Below are positions 14,054-23,710 of a stretch of DNA of 26,333 bases, one piece after another. The position numbers were made by a program, and so were the translations under genes. Position 1 is the stretch's first letter; the number at the start of each line of letters is the position of its first letter. The notes beneath the pieces are model-generated. The model had not been told where the DNA came from and searched no databases. It saw nothing but the letters and a program-made list of their open reading frames with translations. Source of the DNA: JAIQFR01 sp041494445 (GTDB lineage: Bacteria > Acidobacteriota > Polarisedimenticolia > Polarisedimenticolales > JAIQFR01); NCBI GenBank assembly GCA_041494445.1, contig JBGQAU010000037.1, positions 1 through 26,333 of the forward strand. The letters are read 5' to 3'.

Positions 14054-14074
14054 TACCAATTCCACCACTTCGGC
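13990..14074 (-). tRNA. tRNA-Leu (anticodon GAG), integration target
   Basis: The 85-nt class II tRNA reads on the minus strand from GCCGAAG (14074-14068) to CTTCGGC followed by A and encoded CCA. The D-arm has AATTGGTAGA. The anticodon stem CCATC/GGTGG encloses the loop TTGAGGG with anticodon GAG. There is a long variable arm (GCGCCGCGAGGCGT), and the T-arm is GGGGG-TTCGAAT-CCCCC. It lies downstream of secG on the same strand. In E. coli the GAG-type tRNA-Leu gene leuU also follows secG, so the linkage appears ancient. Confidence 0.96.
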
Positions 14075-14143
14075 AGCCGGTCGGTCGCTCGCGGCGGGGC
14101 CGCGGACGCGATTATACGTAGGCCGCTCTGAGCCGTCGAGGCG

Positions 14144-14455
14144 TCACTTCTTCGCCGGTCCGGGCTGCGCCGGCGCCGTCTGCGCGGGCTTCTCGTCCGG
14201 CAGCACCGACTTGCCGCGTCTCTCCGAGGGGGACGACATGAGCGCCAGCGTCAGGGACGTCACCATGAAGACGACGGCGCTGATCGTCGTGGCCTTCGAG
14301 AGGAACGTCGCGGCGCCTCGCGCCCCGAACAGCGTCTGGCTGCCTCCGCCCCCGAACGCCCCGGCCAGATCGGCGCGCTTACCCGTCTGGAGGAGCACCA
14401 CGAGGATCAGGATCACCGAGACGATGATGTGGATACCGAGCAGCACGTACGTCAT
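14144..14455 (-). CDS. secG: Preprotein translocase subunit SecG
   Basis: Small inner-membrane subunit of the SecYEG channel, 103 aa. Two TM helices (about 4-22 and 53-72) flank the conserved cytoplasmic loop with LQTGKRADLAGAFGGGGSQTLFGARGAATFLSK, the hallmark of SecG. The tail is Pro/Ala/Lys-rich. GAGG lies 5 nt before the ATG. It follows tpiA by 90 nt and precedes the tRNA-Leu, the common pgk-tpiA-secG-tRNA order of many bacteria. Confidence 0.95.
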   Translation of the reverse strand: MTYVLLGIHIIVSVILILVVLLQTGKRADLAGAFGGGGSQTLFGARGAATFLSKATTISAVVFMVTSLTLALMSSPSERRGKSVLPDEKPAQTAPAQPGPAKK

Positions 14456-14545
14456 GCAAACCTCGTCACGTCAACCGCTTCCGGAACCCGCGAAGTCTAG
14501 CACGCGCGTCCTCGGCATCGCAAGAACGCCGGCGGCCGGGACGCG

Positions 14546-15309
14546 TTAGCAGGCGGCGGCGACGATCGCGGCGAAGGCGGCGGCGTCGAGCGAGGCCCCA
14601 CCGACGAGCGCGCCGTCCACTTCGGGGAGGCGAAGCAGCTCCGGGGCACTCGCGGCCGTGACCGAGCCTCCGTACAGGATGCGGATCCGCGAGGTCGCGG
14701 CGGGGGAGAACATCCCTCCGAGCTGCTCGCGGATCATCCGGTGAACCTCCTGCGCCTGGTGCGGGGTCGCGCTCCGACCCGTCCCGATCGCCCAGACCGG
14801 CTCGTACGCGATCACGACCTCGGAGCCGTCCGAGGCCGCGAGCTTGCCCAACCCGAGCCGGAGCTGGCGCTCCACGACCGCGAGCGTCCGTCCCTCGTCG
14901 CGCTCCTTCTCCTGCTCCCCGACGCAGAGGATGGGGACGAGGCCGTGCCGCTGCGCCGCGGCGACCTTGCGCTGGATCCTCTCGTCGTTCTCGCCGAAGT
15001 GGATCCGCCGCTCGGAGTGGCCGACGATGGCGAGCCGCACCCCCATCTCCGCCAGCATGCGGGGAGACACCTCGCCGGTGAAGGCCCCCTTGTCCTCCCA
15101 GTGGAGGTTCTGCGCGGCGAGCAGGACGCGGGTGCCCCTCAGGCGGTCGGCGACGGCGCGCAGGCACGGAAACGCCGGCGCGACCGCGATCTCGACGCCG
15201 CGCGCCGGTTCCACCCTCGGAAGGAGATCGTCCAGCAGGGCCACGGCCCAGGCCTCGCTGAGGTTCATCTTCCAGTTGCCGGCGATGAGCGGGGTGCGGC
15301 CGGGTGCCG

Positions 15310-15313
<4 letters not shown>
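14546..15313 (-). CDS. tpiA: Triosephosphate isomerase
   Basis: Cytosolic TIM-barrel enzyme of 255 aa that interconverts dihydroxyacetone phosphate and glyceraldehyde 3-phosphate. Catalytic residues are visible: N13 and K15 in GNWKMN, H99 in IVGHSERR and E171 in AYEPVWAIGTG (loop 6). The phosphate-binding ILYGGSV and the closing VGGASLD are also present. The ATG overlaps the pgk stop (ATGA), so the two glycolytic enzymes are translationally coupled. An open frame continues upstream across pgk to 16216, but only the part from 15313 is the enzyme. Confidence 0.97.
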
Positions 15314-16500
<1,187 letters not shown>

Positions 16501-16513
16501 GGTCGAAACCTCC

Positions 16514-17857
16514 CTAGCGACGGGCTGTGCTCCGTCGGGCCGCCGCGCGGACGCGCGGACGCGCCGAGAAGATCGCCTCCATCGCGCGGTGCTGCTCCCC
16601 GGTCAGTGACCGGAACATCGCGTTGTGACGTCGTATCCGCTCCCGCTTCATGATCGCGCGAAGCGTCTTGGCCAGCCGCTCGCGCATGAAGCGGTCTTCG
16701 CGCGCGTAAGCCCGGAGGAGATCGGGGATCTCGCTCCGTGTGCCGATCCTCTCCGCGGCGATCAAGACCTCGATGTCCAGCCGTCGTCCCGCGTCCCTCA
16801 GGATCGCCCGAAGATCGCTGACCGCGACCCGGCTGCCGACGCGAGCCAACTCGAGGTGCGCTTTGGCCCGGACGCGCCCCATCGGGTCGAAGCCGTTGGG
16901 CTGCGGCTCGGCGCGCGCGCCCGCCGCGATCCGGTCGATGAGATCCTTGAGGCGGTAGATCAGCGACTTCTCGCCCAGGGCGCCGGCCACCTCCACGAGG
17001 ATCTGGAGAGGCAGGGGCTCCTCGACCCGGTCGAGGGCGTCGGCCAGCGCCCGCGCCCGGCGCGGGCCCAGCGCCTTGAGCACCATCCCGACGCGGGTGC
17101 AGAACTCGGGATCGTGGGCTCGGCGCTCCATTTCGGCCACGAGCGGGCCCACCGCCGGGGAGCCGCAGGCCGCCAGGCGGTAGACCGCCTCGTTCCAGAC
17201 CGCGTAATCGTCCGATCCCAGGCTGGTCACGAGGCCGCGGATCGCCGACACCTCCCTGGAGACCTGGGGCTCGCCCTCCGCCTCGATCTCCCGCGCCTTC
17301 TGGGCGACGGCCGGCGCCGGGTCCTGCGCCAGCCGCTTGAGCAGGCTCCGCCGCGCGGAGGCGCGAAGCATCGGGAGGAGGGCGAAGGCCGCGAGACGGA
17401 CGCGGGGCTCCTCGCCGGGATCGACCAGCAGCGCGAGCACCTGACCGATCGCCCGCTCCTGGCCGGCGGCGAACTGCTCGAGCAGCGCCTGAACGGCGGC
17501 CACCCGCACCTCCAGGCTCTTCTCCTTTTTAGCGGACCGCTCGAGAGCGGCCACCACGGTCGAGGACGGGTAGCGGGCCAGGGAGCGCGCGGCGGTCTCG
17601 CGGATTCGTGGATCGCGGTCGAGGAGCATCGCGGTGAGCGGCTCCCGGCTCCTCGGGTCCTGGATGAGCGCGAGAAGCGGCATGGCGTGGACGCGGATCC
17701 GAGGGTTGTCGGCCTCGAGCGCGCCGACGAGCGCCTCGACCGCCCGCGCTCCCTTGATGCAGAGCCGTGCCTTTGCCGCCACCACGACCGAGTCGCGTCG
17801 GCTGCCGAGACGCCGGACGAGCTCGGGAATCTCGGTTGCCCTCGACATGACGGTCAT
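16514..17857 (-). CDS. HEAT-repeat protein
   Basis: All-helical repeat protein of 447 aa without signal peptide. Repeats of about 30-40 residues run along most of its length, for example ALVGALEADNPRIRVHAMPLLALIQDPRSREPL, LDRDPRIRETAARSLARYP and LVDPGEEPRVRLAAFALLPML. These carry the D-P-x-x-R-x-x-A pattern of HEAT/PBS-lyase-type repeats. The last part is strongly basic (RPRVRAAARRSTARR). Such solenoids serve as protein-binding scaffolds; no partner can be named. Two ATGs (17857, 17848) are possible and neither has a good SD. It is directly upstream of pgk on the same strand. Confidence 0.85.
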   Translation of the reverse strand: MTVMSRATEIPELVRRLGSRRDSVVVAAKARLCIKGARAVEALVGALEADNPRIRVHAMPLLALIQDPRSREPLTAMLLDRDPRIRETAARSLARYPSSTVVAALERSAKKEKSLEVRVAAVQALLEQFAAGQERAIGQVLALLVDPGEEPRVRLAAFALLPMLRASARRSLLKRLAQDPAPAVAQKAREIEAEGEPQVSREVSAIRGLVTSLGSDDYAVWNEAVYRLAACGSPAVGPLVAEMERRAHDPEFCTRVGMVLKALGPRRARALADALDRVEEPLPLQILVEVAGALGEKSLIYRLKDLIDRIAAGARAEPQPNGFDPMGRVRAKAHLELARVGSRVAVSDLRAILRDAGRRLDIEVLIAAERIGTRSEIPDLLRAYAREDRFMRERLAKTLRAIMKRERIRRHNAMFRSLTGEQHRAMEAIFSARPRVRAAARRSTARR

Positions 17858-17917
17858 CTAGAGTAAGTGGGACCCGCCACCTGCATTGCGATCCGGTGCG
17901 CCGTGGAAAGGCGGATT

Positions 17918-18484
17918 ATGAGGCGGTCATCACCCGGTGTCAACGTCCGCGCTCGCCGCGCGGCGGTCGTGTCCCTCGTCGCGCTGGTGCTCGTGAGTTT
18001 CGCCGGCTGCCGCGAGCAGCGCGCCGAGCGGCTCTATCGCGAGGCCGGCCGGCAGGTCGACCGCGGCGACCTCGCGGCCGCGGTGGAGCGGTACGATCGG
18101 ATCCTCGCCGAGTATCCTGGCACTCGCGCGGCCGGGCGGGCGAAGTCCGACGTGGTTCTCTACCGGGGGCTCCTCGAGGCCTCGCGGCGCTATCCGGTCC
18201 GCCAGGCGGGCGACCTCCTCATCCAGTCCGCGCGGGCCCTGGAGCGCTTCCGCGAGGCGACCGGGAGCTCGCCTTCGTCGCTCCGCGAGCTGGTCCCCGC
18301 CTACCTCCCGGCGGAGCCCGTCGATCCGTGGGGGAGGGCGCTCGAATACCGCGCGAAGCCCGGTGGCGGCTACACGCTTCGCTGCCGAGGGGCCGACGCG
18401 GCGGACGGGGGTGGGGGGGAGAACGCGGATCTCGTGGTCGAGGACGGGAAGTTCGTCAGGGGGAGCCCCGAGGGGGCTCCGTGA
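17918..18484 (+). CDS. Lipoprotein with TPR-like helices and GspG-like C-terminal region
   Basis: Protein of 188 aa from the ATG at 17918 (AAAGGCGG upstream). A signal peptide with twin Arg and a hydrophobic core ends in SFAGC, with Cys31 as the predicted lipid anchor. Residues 36-90 resemble a TPR pair (AERLYREAGRQVDRGDLAAAVERYDRIL). Residues 105-158 (FREATGSSPSSLRELVPAYL, then EPVDPWGRALEYRAKPGG and YTLRC) have the layout of the C-terminal domain of type II pseudopilins, without any pilin N-terminal helix. It probably sits at the periplasmic face of a membrane. The last bases overlap the next gene's GTG (GTGA). Confidence 0.75.
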   Translation: MRRSSPGVNVRARRAAVVSLVALVLVSFAGCREQRAERLYREAGRQVDRGDLAAAVERYDRILAEYPGTRAAGRAKSDVVLYRGLLEASRRYPVRQAGDLLIQSARALERFREATGSSPSSLRELVPAYLPAEPVDPWGRALEYRAKPGGGYTLRCRGADAADGGGGENADLVVEDGKFVRGSPEGAP

Positions 18485-18912
18485 CGGCCTTCCTTATTTG
18501 CTGGGCGCTTGCCGGAGTGGTGCCTCGCTCCGCGGTCGCCGTGCTCCCCTCGGGCGCCGAGTTCATGCTCGAGATCGCCGCGGACGGCGCCGCTCGATCG
18601 CGCGGCTACATGGGCCGGGAAAAGGTCGGTCCGCGGGAAGGCATGCTGTTCATCTTCGAGGAGGCGGACCGGCACCCCTTCTGGATGAAGAACTGCCGGG
18701 TCTCGCTGGACATCATCTGGCTCGACGCGACCTTCCGCGTCGTGGACATCGCGCCGAACCGGCCGCCGTGTCCCGAGGTCGGGGAGTGCCCCGAGGTCGC
18801 CCCCGTCGAGCCCGCCGCCTACGTCCTCGAGGTGGCCGGCGGCACCACGCTCCGGGAAGGTCTCAAGAGGGGGGATCGGATCGTGGTCCTTGAGGAGCCG
18901 CCGCTACCGTGA
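18481..18912 (+). CDS. DUF192-family exported protein
   Basis: Protein of 143 aa with a GTG start overlapping the previous stop. Residues 1-20 look like a signal peptide. The DUF192 core is unmistakable: RSRGYMGREKVGPREGMLFIFEEADRHPFWMKN in two parts, then VSLDIIWLDATFRVVDIAPN, and the closing YVLEVAGGT with LKRGDRIV. The family is a small beta fold found in bacteria and archaea with no firm biochemical role. Its stop overlaps the GTG of the next gene, so the three genes from 17918 are coupled. Confidence 0.92.
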   Translation: MTAFLICWALAGVVPRSAVAVLPSGAEFMLEIAADGAARSRGYMGREKVGPREGMLFIFEEADRHPFWMKNCRVSLDIIWLDATFRVVDIAPNRPPCPEVGECPEVAPVEPAAYVLEVAGGTTLREGLKRGDRIVVLEEPPLP

Positions 18913-20291
18913 TCCCCGAGGCGGCGATCCTGCTGGCCGCCATGGCGCTCGCGCGAGCGGAGGGCGCACCTCTTCCCGTGGGGGCGCCGCCCGAGGCGGA
19001 AGAGGCCCTGCCGGCGCAGCCGAAGGGGGCCGACCTGGACCTCCTCGACGAGAGCCGGCGCACGGCCCAGCGCGTCGAGAGGATTCGTGGACTGCGCTTC
19101 GCGGGAGTGCCGCCCGCGGTGAGGGCCGGCGACGCGCCGCGGAGGGAGGCGGCATCGCGCCGGGTCGCAGCGGCGTGTCCGGCCTCGAGGCTCGCGGCGC
19201 GGGGGCGCGCCTGGGCCGATCTGGGCTTCGGCGGGGTCGAGGCACCTCGCCGCTTTCTCGATGCCCTTGCCGGGGACCTTCAGGGGATCGGTTTCGACGC
19301 TTCGGGGCCTCGCGTTCTGGTCGATGCTTCCCTCCTCTCCGCGGAGGATTTCGCCCCGAAAGAAGGGTCGGACTCCGCCTCCTCCCTCTTGCTCGCCACC
19401 GGCGTTCGCCCGGACGAGCCCGCGCTCGCCCACGTCCTGATGCACGCGCTGCAGCTGAGCCGGACCGGAAGCGACCCGATGAGCGGAACGATCGACGCGA
19501 CGCTCGCCGCCTCGGCATGGGCCGAAGGAGAGGCGAACCTCGTGGCGGTCCTCTACCTTTTCGAAGGGCTCGGGATCCAGAGCGAGGTGCTCGCTCACGC
19601 GCTCGATCCCGGCCAGCTCCTCGGCGGGACCCTCCTGCCCGCGTCGCTCGACGTCCTTCCCGGGGTCGAGGGACCGTTGCTCGACTTCGTCTTCCGGGAG
19701 GGGTACGCGCAGGCCGCAAGCGCCTACCGGGCGGGAGGATTCAAGGCCCTGGACCGGGGGGTCGCGGCGCGGCGCACCACGCGCGACGTGCTGCACGGGG
19801 ACCGGGCGCCTCTCGTCCCCGCCCCGATCCCGGAGCCGACGGCGCCGGCCGGGCGGGTCCTGGCCGACCGGGACTCCCTGGGCGAGGAGGGGATCGTCGT
19901 GCTCGTGTCGTCGCTCACCGGCAAGGACAACCTCGGGCTCATGGCCGGAGACGGCTGGGCCGGGGACGCGCTCTTCCGATACGAGATCGAGGGGACCGCC
20001 GCCGATCGAGAAGGCGTGACGGTCTGGGAGACCCGCTGGATCACGGCGGACGAGGCGGCAGACTTCGAGTACGGGATCGAGCGAAGCCTGACGAGTCGCT
20101 TTCCCGGCGTCGCGCTCGCCCCGGCTTCTCCCGGAGAGCGCCGGATGGTCGCAGGAGGGAGGAGCTTCCGCCTCTCCAGGAAGGGACAGCAGGTGACGCT
20201 GAGAATCTGTTCCGAGGTGGCCGATTCCACGAAGGTCCCGCGAGCGCCCAAGCGGACACCGATTTGGCAAAAACAAAGCAAAAGTAAATAA
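18909..20291 (+). CDS. Exported zincin-like protein with degenerate active site (HVLMH)
   Basis: Protein of 460 aa; the GTG start overlaps the preceding stop (GTGA). The first 18 residues form a signal peptide. The middle has the layout of a gluzincin-type family common in Acidobacteriota. In that family H-E-x-x-H-A-L-Q is followed by E-G-E-A about 30 residues later and then a Y-R-A-G-G segment. Here the motif is H175-V-L-M-H179-A-L-Q: both His remain, but the general-base Glu is Val. E206/E208 in AEGEANLVAVLYL remain. Residues about 280-300 (YRAGGFKALDRG) and the C-terminal part with DSLGEEGIVVLVSSLTG complete the match. It is probably a pseudoenzyme or binding protein. The tail is Lys/Gln-rich. 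The family match is from memory of the pattern. Confidence 0.65.
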   Translation: MIPEAAILLAAMALARAEGAPLPVGAPPEAEEALPAQPKGADLDLLDESRRTAQRVERIRGLRFAGVPPAVRAGDAPRREAASRRVAAACPASRLAARGRAWADLGFGGVEAPRRFLDALAGDLQGIGFDASGPRVLVDASLLSAEDFAPKEGSDSASSLLLATGVRPDEPALAHVLMHALQLSRTGSDPMSGTIDATLAASAWAEGEANLVAVLYLFEGLGIQSEVLAHALDPGQLLGGTLLPASLDVLPGVEGPLLDFVFREGYAQAASAYRAGGFKALDRGVAARRTTRDVLHGDRAPLVPAPIPEPTAPAGRVLADRDSLGEEGIVVLVSSLTGKDNLGLMAGDGWAGDALFRYEIEGTAADREGVTVWETRWITADEAADFEYGIERSLTSRFPGVALAPASPGERRMVAGGRSFRLSRKGQQVTLRICSEVADSTKVPRAPKRTPIWQKQSKSK

Positions 20292-20311
20292 TTATAACTA
20301 TTGAGAATGCG

Positions 20312-20331
20312 GTGGTTTGACAGAACCACCA
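20312..20331 (+). terminator. Hairpin in the gap before the transglycosylase gene
   Basis: GGTGGTT (20312-20318) pairs perfectly with AACCACC (20325-20331) around a 6-nt loop, in an AT-rich 63-bp gap after the zincin-like gene. No T-run follows, so it is a weak terminator candidate. Confidence 0.4.
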
Positions 20332-20354
20332 ACTGACCGTACCCTCACCCTGTC

Positions 20355-20984
20355 ATGAGAACCCCGGTTCGGATCCTGGCTGGCTTATCGGTCCTCGGCG
20401 CCGCGGTCGTCATCCTTATTGCTCTGCCGCACCCGGCGTCCCTGGTCGCGCGCCAGCCCGCCCCCGCCCCCGCCTCGACGTCGGCGGATCCGACCCCGGC
20501 CGATTGGACCGGGAGGGTCCGGCCGAGCCTCGAGGCGATGCGGATCCCGATCCGGGGGAAGGACCTGGAGGCTCTGTTCCGGACGGTGGACCGGAGCGCC
20601 CGGCGGTTCGGAATCGACCCCCTCGCCGTCCTGGCGATCATCGAGATCGAGAGCGAGTTCGACCCGCTGGCCGTTTCCCCGCGGGGCGCGATGGGGCTCA
20701 TGCAGCTTCGCGCCGATACCGCCCGGGAGCTCGCCGAAGACCTCGGGATCACCTGGCTCTCGGACGCCATGCTGCTCGATCCGGAAGTCAACGTGCTGCT
20801 GGGGACCTTCTACCTGAGTCGTCTCAACCACCGATTCGGGGATCTCGACGAGGCGCTCGCGGCCTTCCACGCGGGGCCTGGTCGGGTCGAGATCTCGAGG
20901 GGGCAGGGGGCGACGGTCCCGCTCGAGTACGCGGATCGCGTCTGGGACGCGATCGTGCACTTCACGGTCCGGGCTATCGCCTGA
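20355..20984 (+). CDS. Lytic transglycosylase, SLT domain
   Basis: Protein of 209 aa with an N-terminal signal anchor (about 7-25) and a Pro/Ala-rich linker to about residue 50. The rest is a family 1 lytic transglycosylase (Slt70/MltC type) that cleaves peptidoglycan to 1,6-anhydro ends in the periplasm. The catalytic Glu is E99 in IIEIESEFDPLAVSP, followed by the signature RGAMGLMQL, then LLDPEVNVLLGTFYLSRL and a late A-F-H-A-G-P motif in place of the usual A-Y-N-A-G. It is 127 bp upstream of nuoA on the same strand but likely a separate unit. Confidence 0.9.
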   Translation: MRTPVRILAGLSVLGAAVVILIALPHPASLVARQPAPAPASTSADPTPADWTGRVRPSLEAMRIPIRGKDLEALFRTVDRSARRFGIDPLAVLAIIEIESEFDPLAVSPRGAMGLMQLRADTARELAEDLGITWLSDAMLLDPEVNVLLGTFYLSRLNHRFGDLDEALAAFHAGPGRVEISRGQGATVPLEYADRVWDAIVHFTVRAIA

Positions 20985-21033
20985 TCCCGCTCGCGCGTCC
21001 CCGCGCCGAAACACCGGCAATTCCTACACTTCC

Positions 21034-21062
21034 TTGACCCTGCGGGACCCCTATGTTAACGT
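21034..21062 (+). promoter_or_regulatory. Possible nuo operon promoter
   Basis: TTGACC (21034-21039) lies 17 bp before TAACGT (21057-21062), about 50 bp upstream of the nuoA ATG. The -35 is good and the -10 poor. Confidence 0.3.
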
Positions 21063-21111
21063 TCCCGCCTTTTCGCCGGACCCGGCTCCGACCCGTCGGG
21101 AGGATCGCCTG

Positions 21112-21461
21112 ATGTCCTCGCTTTCGTACGTTCCGATACTTCTGTTCATCCTGTTCGCCATCGCCTTCCCGCTGGCGGTCTTCGCCTTCGCATGGGTGAT
21201 CCGGCCGCATCGCCCCGAGCCGGCGAAGCTCGAGCGGTACGAGTGCGGACTCGACAGCAAGGACGAGATCTGGGGGCGCTACTCGGTCCAGTACTACGTG
21301 ATCGCCGTCCTCTTCCTGATCTTCGACGTGGAGACCGTGTTCCTGTTCCCGTGGGCGGTTCGGTACAGGGTGCTCGGGCTGTTCGGGTTCGTGGAGATGG
21401 CGGTCTTCATCCTGATCCTCGTGGTGGCGTACGCCTACGCCTGGAAGAAAGGAGCGCTGGA

Positions 21462-21471
<10 letters not shown>
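21112..21471 (+). CDS. nuoA: NADH-quinone oxidoreductase subunit A
   Basis: Membrane subunit of complex I, 119 aa. The ATG at 21112 is chosen because GGGAGG lies 8 nt upstream; an ATG-less extension to 21034 has no support. Three TM helices are visible. The conserved loop is KLERYECGLDSKDEIWGRYSVQYYVIAVLFLIFDVE in two parts, with the quinone-site Cys in YECG and the TM-embedded FDVE acidic pair. It overlaps nuoB by 10 nt. Confidence 0.96.
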
Positions 21472-21950
<479 letters not shown>

Positions 21951-21957
21951 GGGAGCC

Positions 21958-22560
21958 ATGGACGAGCAGAAGCCGGGCGACGCCAAGCCGCCGGCACCCA
22001 AGAAAGCGGAAGGGGAGGGCGCGCCGAAGCTCGACGCCCCGGTGCCGTCCCGATGCCTCGACCGGCTCCACGCGGCCCTGGCCGACGCGGTGGAGGAGGC
22101 CTCCTTCTATTGCGGCGTTCCCATCGTCCGGGTCCCGAAGGAGCGGATCGTCGAAGTCTGCCGGTTCCTCAAGGAGGACCCGGGCTGCCGCATGCTCCTG
22201 CTCGCCGACCTGTGCGGGGTGGACATGATCCGCCTGCGGCCGACGCCCCGTTTCGACGTCGTGTACCACCTGACGAGCCCCGACACGCACGAGCGGATCA
22301 CGTTGAAGGCCGCGGTCGCGGAAGGGGCCGAGGTCCCCACGGTGACCGGGGTCTGGCGGGGCGCCAACTGGCACGAGCGGGAGGCTTTCGACATGTTCGG
22401 GATCCGCTTCGCGGGGCACCCCGATCCGCGGCGGATCCTCATGCCCGAGGAGTTCGACGCGTTCCCGCTCCGGAAGGACTTCCCGCTGGAAGGGCGGGAA
22501 AAGGACCACGGCAACTGGCGGCGCCCGGAGGACGATCACCGGAACACCTACCGGGACTAG
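21958..22560 (+). CDS. nuoC: NADH-quinone oxidoreductase subunit C
   Basis: Peripheral subunit of 200 aa of the 30-kDa type; not fused to nuoD. The signature ANWHEREAFDMFGIRFAGHP, then RRILMPEEFDAFPLRKDFPL, is complete. The first 30 residues are a Lys/Pro/Glu-rich extension (DEQKPGDAKPPAPKKAEGEG) that most relatives lack or have in a different form. It starts 7 nt after nuoB. Confidence 0.96.
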   Translation: MDEQKPGDAKPPAPKKAEGEGAPKLDAPVPSRCLDRLHAALADAVEEASFYCGVPIVRVPKERIVEVCRFLKEDPGCRMLLLADLCGVDMIRLRPTPRFDVVYHLTSPDTHERITLKAAVAEGAEVPTVTGVWRGANWHEREAFDMFGIRFAGHPDPRRILMPEEFDAFPLRKDFPLEGREKDHGNWRRPEDDHRNTYRD

Positions 22561-22611
22561 GCACCCGCGGGACGCTCCCGCCCTGCTCCGGCGCACGGAG
22601 GCCTCGAGGCG

Positions 22612-23709
22612 ATGTTCGGCACGAGGGAGATGGAAATCAACATGGGGCCGCAGCACCCCGCGACGCACGGGGTGCTCAGGCTAAAGCTCAAGCTCGACGG
22701 CGAGCGCGTGCTGGAAACCCGCCCCGTGATCGGCTACCTCCACCGAGGCTGCGAGAAGCTCGGCGAGGACCGGACCTATCCCCAGGCCGTGGTGTACACG
22801 GACCGGATGGACTACTGCGCGGCGTACGCCGAGAACCTGGTGTACATCGAGGCCGTGGAGCGGCTCCTCGGCGTCGAGGTCCCGCCGCGCGCGCAGTACA
22901 TGCGCGTGATTCTCGCGGAGCTCCAGCGCATCGCCAGCCATCTGATCTGGCTCGGGACCCACGCCATGGACATCGGGGCGCTGACCGTCTTCGTGTACGG
23001 CATGCGCGAGCGGGAGCAGATCCTCGACCTGTTCGAGTCCTACTGCGGGGCGAGGCTCACGTACAACGCGCTCCGGATCGGAGGCATGCCGGAGGACTTT
23101 CCGGAGGGGTGGATCGACGAGGCGCGCCGCTTCCTCGACCTCTTCCCCGCGCGCATCGAGGAGTACAACCGGCTCCTGACCGCCAACCGGATCTGGCTGG
23201 GCCGGACGAGGGACGTCGGCACCATCGACGGGCCCAAAGCGCTCGATTGGGGGATGACCGGTCCGTGCCTCCGCGGGTCGGGCATCGCGTACGACGTCCG
23301 CAAGGCGATCCCCTACGAGGCGTATGCGGATCTCGACTTCGACGTGCCGGTGGGGGACCGCGGGGACACCTACGACCGCTACCTCTGTCGGATGGAGGAG
23401 ATGCGGCAGAGCCGCAGGATCGTCCTGCAGGCCCTCGAGAGGCTGCCCGCCGGAGAGGTGCGCGGCAAGGTCCCGCGGCGGATCAAGCCCCCGAAGGGGG
23501 AGGTCTACCACGTCAACGAGGGTCCCCGCGGCGAGCTCGGGGTCTACCTCGTGAGCGACGGCTCGGAGAACGCGTACCGATGCCGGTTCCGGTCCCCCAA
23601 CTTCGTCAACCTGCAGGCCCTTCCCGACATGATCCGTGGGCACCTGATCGCCGACATCGTCGCCGTGATCGGGACCCTCGACATCGTGCTCGGATGCGTG
23701 GACCGCTGA
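22612..23709 (+). CDS. nuoD: NADH-quinone oxidoreductase subunit D
   Basis: The 49-kDa subunit, 365 aa, that forms the quinone pocket with nuoB. The sequence has NMGPQHPATHGVLRL (His residues of the quinone site), IGYLHRGCEKLGEDRTY, ELQRIASHLIWLG and a conserved end with LPDMIRGHLIADIVAVIGTLDIVLGCVDR in two parts. Length is normal or slightly short at the N-terminus. It follows nuoC by 51 nt and is followed directly by nuoH; nuoE, F and G are not between them. Confidence 0.97.
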   Translation: MFGTREMEINMGPQHPATHGVLRLKLKLDGERVLETRPVIGYLHRGCEKLGEDRTYPQAVVYTDRMDYCAAYAENLVYIEAVERLLGVEVPPRAQYMRVILAELQRIASHLIWLGTHAMDIGALTVFVYGMREREQILDLFESYCGARLTYNALRIGGMPEDFPEGWIDEARRFLDLFPARIEEYNRLLTANRIWLGRTRDVGTIDGPKALDWGMTGPCLRGSGIAYDVRKAIPYEAYADLDFDVPVGDRGDTYDRYLCRMEEMRQSRRIVLQALERLPAGEVRGKVPRRIKPPKGEVYHVNEGPRGELGVYLVSDGSENAYRCRFRSPNFVNLQALPDMIRGHLIADIVAVIGTLDIVLGCVDR

Positions 23710-23710
23710 C

